DNA of 7,945 nucleotides, taken from positions 1-7,945 of the forward strand of contig CALGYL010000197.1 of NCBI GenBank assembly GCA_937934775.1, given 5' to 3'. This DNA comes from an uncultured Clostridia bacterium (GTDB lineage Bacteria; Bacillota; Clostridia; Christensenellales; Aristaeellaceae). The position numbers and the translations under genes were made by a program. Of this stretch, positions 5,808-7,945 are shown piece after piece (the first letter of the stretch is position 1; every line of letters starts with the position of its first letter). A model generated the notes under the pieces. The model made no database searches. It was not told the origin of the DNA and was given only the letters and a program-made list of their open reading frames with translations.

Positions 5808-7148
5808 ATGAGAAAACTGTTGTCCTTCGCGCTGGCCACGCTCCTGGTTCTGACGATGGTAAGCAGCTTTGGAGCCGCGCTCGCCGAGACCGCGGCCGTT
5901 GAGGTGAAGGAGGGCCAAACCAAGGTCGTCTTCTGGCATTCCGCGGGCGGCAAGGTCGGCGAAGCGATTGATGCGCTGGTCAAGAGTTTCAACGAGTCAC
6001 AGGACAAGATTGTCGTCGAAGCCCAGTATCAGGGCACCTACGACGATTCGATCAACAAACTACGCGGCATTCAGAAGGGCCAGGGTCCCGACGTCATGCA
6101 GCTCTATGATATCGGCACCCGCTGGATGATCGACAGCAAGTTCGCGCTCACCATGCAGGATTTCATCGACAAGGAGAACTACGACATCTCCGATTACGAG
6201 CCGAACATCCTCGCGTACTATACGCTGGACGGAAAACTCTATTCCATGCCTTTCAACTGCTCGGTTCCCTGCATCGTCTATAACAAGGAAGCGCTTGCTA
6301 AGGCGAACGTGGATCCCAAGTCGCTGACCGACCTCGCCTCCGTCAAGTCCGCCGCGGAGAAGGTCGCCAAGGATGGCGGCGTGCAAATCGGCGCGATCAT
6401 GCCCGATTACAGCTGGATTTTTGAGCAGATGATCGCCGAGCAGGACAAGGACTTCCTCGACAACGGCAACGGCCGTGCCGACAGGGCCACGAAGGTGGTC
6501 ATCGATGAGAATGGGTCCGGCCTTGCGCTGTTGACGGCCTGGAAGGATTTCGCCGCGCAGCCCTACACCGATACGCTGGGCAAGGGCACCGCGGATTCGA
6601 AGAAGGCCTTTGGCGCCAACACCGTCGGCATCATCATGGATTCCTGCTCCGTTTACACCGATCTTCAGGCGGCCGCGGGCGGCGTGTTCAATGTCGGCCT
6701 CGCTCCGCTTCCGAAGCTCGATGCCGGCAACACCGGCGGCCCGTCCGTCGGCGGCGGTTCGCTGTGGCTGATGGACAATGGCGATCAGGCGCGCGCGGAC
6801 GCGGCCTGGGAATTCGTCAAGTTCTGCACATCCCCCGTCCAGATGGCCGAGTGGTCGATCCGCACAGGCTATCTGCCCGTTTCCAAGCGCGCCGTTGAGG
6901 AACCGGAGTTCCAAGCCTACCTCAAGGAGCAGAACCCCGACTTCCAGATCATTATCGATTCGCTGCGTAACTCCAAGCCCAGCAACGCGGGCTCAGTGAT
7001 GGGCGTGTTCTCCAAGGCCCGCGTCATCATCGAGAGCGAAATCGAAACCATGATCAACGACGAAGCGGTCACCCCCGAGGATACGCTTGGGGCAATCGTC
7101 AGCCAGATCAACGACGAAATCGCCCTGTACAATGAGACAAACACGTAA
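5808..7148 (+). CDS. ugpB: ABC substrate-binding protein, UgpB-like
   Basis: A 446-residue extracellular solute-binding protein of family 1 (E. coli UgpB has 438). A secretion signal (basic MRK, hydrophobic core, ALA at 24-26) is followed directly by acidic residues. There is no Cys near the cleavage site, so it is not a standard lipoprotein. UgpB-like blocks are present in order: YQGTYDDSINKL (74-85), GPDVMQLYDIGTRWMIDS (93-110), YSMPFNCSVPCIVYNK (145-160), GGGSLW (315-320) and TGYLPVSK (353-360). The last two flank the ligand pocket in UgpB. This supports glycerol-3-phosphate or a glycerophosphodiester as ligand over a plain sugar. It is the last gene of the operon, 64 bases after the permease, with a strong AGAGGAG site 7 bases before ATG. 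A terminator follows. Confidence 0.87.
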   Translation: MRKLLSFALATLLVLTMVSSFGAALAETAAVEVKEGQTKVVFWHSAGGKVGEAIDALVKSFNESQDKIVVEAQYQGTYDDSINKLRGIQKGQGPDVMQLYDIGTRWMIDSKFALTMQDFIDKENYDISDYEPNILAYYTLDGKLYSMPFNCSVPCIVYNKEALAKANVDPKSLTDLASVKSAAEKVAKDGGVQIGAIMPDYSWIFEQMIAEQDKDFLDNGNGRADRATKVVIDENGSGLALLTAWKDFAAQPYTDTLGKGTADSKKAFGANTVGIIMDSCSVYTDLQAAAGGVFNVGLAPLPKLDAGNTGGPSVGGGSLWLMDNGDQARADAAWEFVKFCTSPVQMAEWSIRTGYLPVSKRAVEEPEFQAYLKEQNPDFQIIIDSLRNSKPSNAGSVMGVFSKARVIIESEIETMINDEAVTPEDTLGAIVSQINDEIALYNETNT

Positions 7149-7178
7149 GCGTTCCTTCTAGCGGACCGCGAAATGGAT

Positions 7179-7212
7179 TGTCCGGCAGCAGTCCCTTCGA
7201 AGGCTCCGGACA
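7179..7212. other. GC-rich hairpin after the operon
   Basis: TGTCCGG (7179-7185) pairs with CCGGACA (7206-7212). The loop contains the palindrome CCTTCGAAGG (7194-7203). No T-tract follows, so it is not a terminator on its own. It may protect the 3' end of the binding-protein message. Confidence 0.4.
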
Positions 7213-7230
7213 TGGAAGCATTGCCAACGC

Positions 7231-7271
7231 AAAAGGATCGTCGCGAAGCAATTTCGCGGCGGTTCTTTTTT
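7231..7271 (+). terminator. Intrinsic terminator of the transport operon
   Basis: CGTCGCGAA (7239-7247) pairs with TTCGCGGCG (7253-7261) with one wobble and a GCAAT loop, and is followed by TTCTTTTTT (7263-7271). The A-rich left flank AAAAGGA can pair with the T-tract, extending the stem to about 17 pairs. This makes it potentially active from both strands, shielding the operon from the recombinase fragment on the other side. Confidence 0.85.
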
Positions 7272-7300
7272 GCGCGGAGGACGATGATATTGGACCTTAT

Positions 7301-7507
7301 CTATACCCCTGCCGCCTGCCGAAGCGTATCGTCGATGTCGCCCTCGAAGAAATGGATGTACCGGTTGTAGGTAATCTCAACGCTGGTGTGGCCAAGCAGC
7401 TTCGAGATGATCTTCACCCCCACGTCACGCGCATACAGGTTGCTGGCGAAGGAGTGACGGAGCGCGTGCAGCCCACGATGCTTCACCTCAACTGCTGTCG
7501 GCGACAT
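7301..7507 (-). pseudogene. Tyrosine recombinase (integrase), C-terminal fragment
   Basis: A 68-residue fragment of a phage- or transposon-type integrase. It contains HALRHSFAS (H14, R17 of the HxxR motif), LLGHTSVEIT (H40) and YNRYIH, with Y50 the likely DNA-attacking tyrosine. The arm-binding and core-binding domains and the first catalytic Arg are missing, so it cannot recombine DNA. The 3' end is complete (TAG at 7303-7301). The 5' end stops near 7490-7507, exactly where an opposite-strand ATPase scrap begins, marking a recombination or assembly junction. The relation to any attachment site cannot be seen. Confidence 0.8.
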
Positions 7508-7645
7508 CGTCTACGACAACAAGCGCCACCACGTCCCGATGAAGATCCAGTAGGGACAGGCGGTCGGCTTCTACGGTCTGGTCGGCTCCGGTCGCATGGA
7601 GGCCATGGAGGCCATCGGCGGCATCCGTCTGTCGGATAAAATGGA
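7503..7645 (+). pseudogene. RbsA/MglA-type sugar ABC ATPase scrap
   Basis: The plus-strand frame reads DIVYDNKRHHVPMKIQ, a TAG stop at 7551-7553, then GQAVGFYGLVGSGRMEAMEA. The last block is the Walker A region of the second ATPase domain of RbsA-type proteins, normally GEIVGxxGLVGSGRTE. Here the Thr is Met, and the stop lies 3 codons before the block. About 45 residues of a roughly 500-residue protein remain, cut on the left by the integrase fragment and on the right by the inverted-repeat element. It cannot serve the Ugp-like importer, which needs a different type of ATPase. Confidence 0.6.
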
Positions 7646-7649
7646 TGTA

Positions 7650-7838
7650 ATACCAAGTAAAAACAATAATTGCTCCAAAGAACCGAGAGATTTTTGATGC
7701 AGGACAAGGGGCCGGAGCGAGGCGACCCTTCGGGATACGCCTTCGGCGTGAAATGCAGCGCTACGCCAAAGTGGAGAGCGACATAGTCCTGCGCGAAAAG
7801 ATCTGGTTCGACGAATCATTACTGTTTTGGATTGGTAT
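7650..7838. mobile_element. MITE-like element with about 55-bp terminal inverted repeats
   Basis: The left arm (7650-7705) begins ATACCAA and ends GCAGGAC. The right arm (7786-7838), read on the minus strand, begins and ends with the same seven bases. About 38 of 53 aligned positions agree, with three single-base gaps. The 80-bp middle holds small stems, CCC-TTC-GGG (7726-7734) and ACGCC-TTC-GGCGT (7737-7749), and no coding sequence of note. TA lies at 7651-7652 and 7836-7837, just outside CCAA...TTGG, which could be a TA target duplication. The right end cuts an IS21 transposase fragment. Part of a second copy is at 1-55. Movement by a transposase encoded elsewhere is inferred. Confidence 0.65.
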
Positions 7839-7945
7839 GAGCAGACGCTTGACCACGACCTGCTTCATGTTGTCGTAAAGGATCTCCTCCGGGTAGCCCC
7901 CGAAGTACCGGAACGCGTTCTGGTGGCACCGGATCAGCGTCCCCG
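7839..7945 (-). pseudogene. istA: IS21-family transposase fragment (IstA core)
   Basis: The minus-strand frame from the window edge reads GTLIRCHQNAFRYFGG, then YPEEILYDNMKQVVVKRLL. This is the DDE core of IS21-type IstA; the Asp in LYDNMK is the likely second catalytic acid. Only 35 residues are visible. Homology stops at 7839, where the inverted-repeat element begins, so the gene is interrupted. Whether the rest of IstA or its helper ATPase IstB lies beyond the window is unknown. Confidence 0.75.

Noticed and set aside
6060..6914. Long open frame antisense to the binding-protein gene
   Set aside because: No start signal or recognisable family; the plus-strand gene is clearly real.
1..7945. 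CRISPR array, tRNA or rRNA
   Set aside because: No regularly spaced repeats and no recognisable tRNA or rRNA sequence were seen on either strand.

Overview
The window reads as a piece of a moderately GC-rich Firmicute chromosome, probably a gut-type Clostridia relative. Signs are strong AGGAGG/GGAGG ribosome binding sites, a TTG start, sigma-A-like promoters, an ABC operon without its own ATPase gene, and many degraded mobile fragments. The taxon is an inference. The substrate-binding protein has a signal peptide without a lipobox cysteine, which is atypical for a one-membrane Gram-positive.

The core (about 935-7271) is a catabolic and uptake locus. On the minus strand lies iolI, the inosose (2-keto-myo-inositol) isomerase. 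Divergent to it is a LacI-family regulator gene broken by an in-frame stop and several frameshifts. The 262-bp gap between the two start codons holds two divergent promoters. Near each predicted transcription start sits a 14-bp near-palindrome centred on CG, the usual form of a LacI-family operator. Downstream on the plus strand are a cytosolic glycerophosphodiester phosphodiesterase (UgpQ-like), two CUT1-type permeases (UgpA- and UgpE-like) and a UgpB-like binding protein. The first three genes overlap or are tightly coupled, and the operon ends at a strong intrinsic terminator. Read together, the locus could import an intact glycerophosphodiester, split it to glycerol-3-phosphate plus an alcohol, and feed the alcohol into inositol breakdown. 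Glycerophosphoinositol would fit all the parts; this is a hypothesis.

Both flanks are gene debris. On the left (1-930), next to the iolI stop, is a C-terminal scrap of a PotB-like ABC permease. It runs in frame into an HNH endonuclease of phage type, followed by one end of a small inverted-repeat element. On the right (7301-7945) are the C-terminal catalytic part of a tyrosine recombinase, a Walker A scrap of an RbsA-type sugar ABC ATPase with an internal stop, and a 189-bp MITE-like element with about 55-bp terminal inverted repeats. Last comes a piece of an IS21-family transposase (istA) cut by that element and by the window edge. The pieces are joined mid-gene with almost no spacer, so either repeated recombination or assembly chimerism must be considered.
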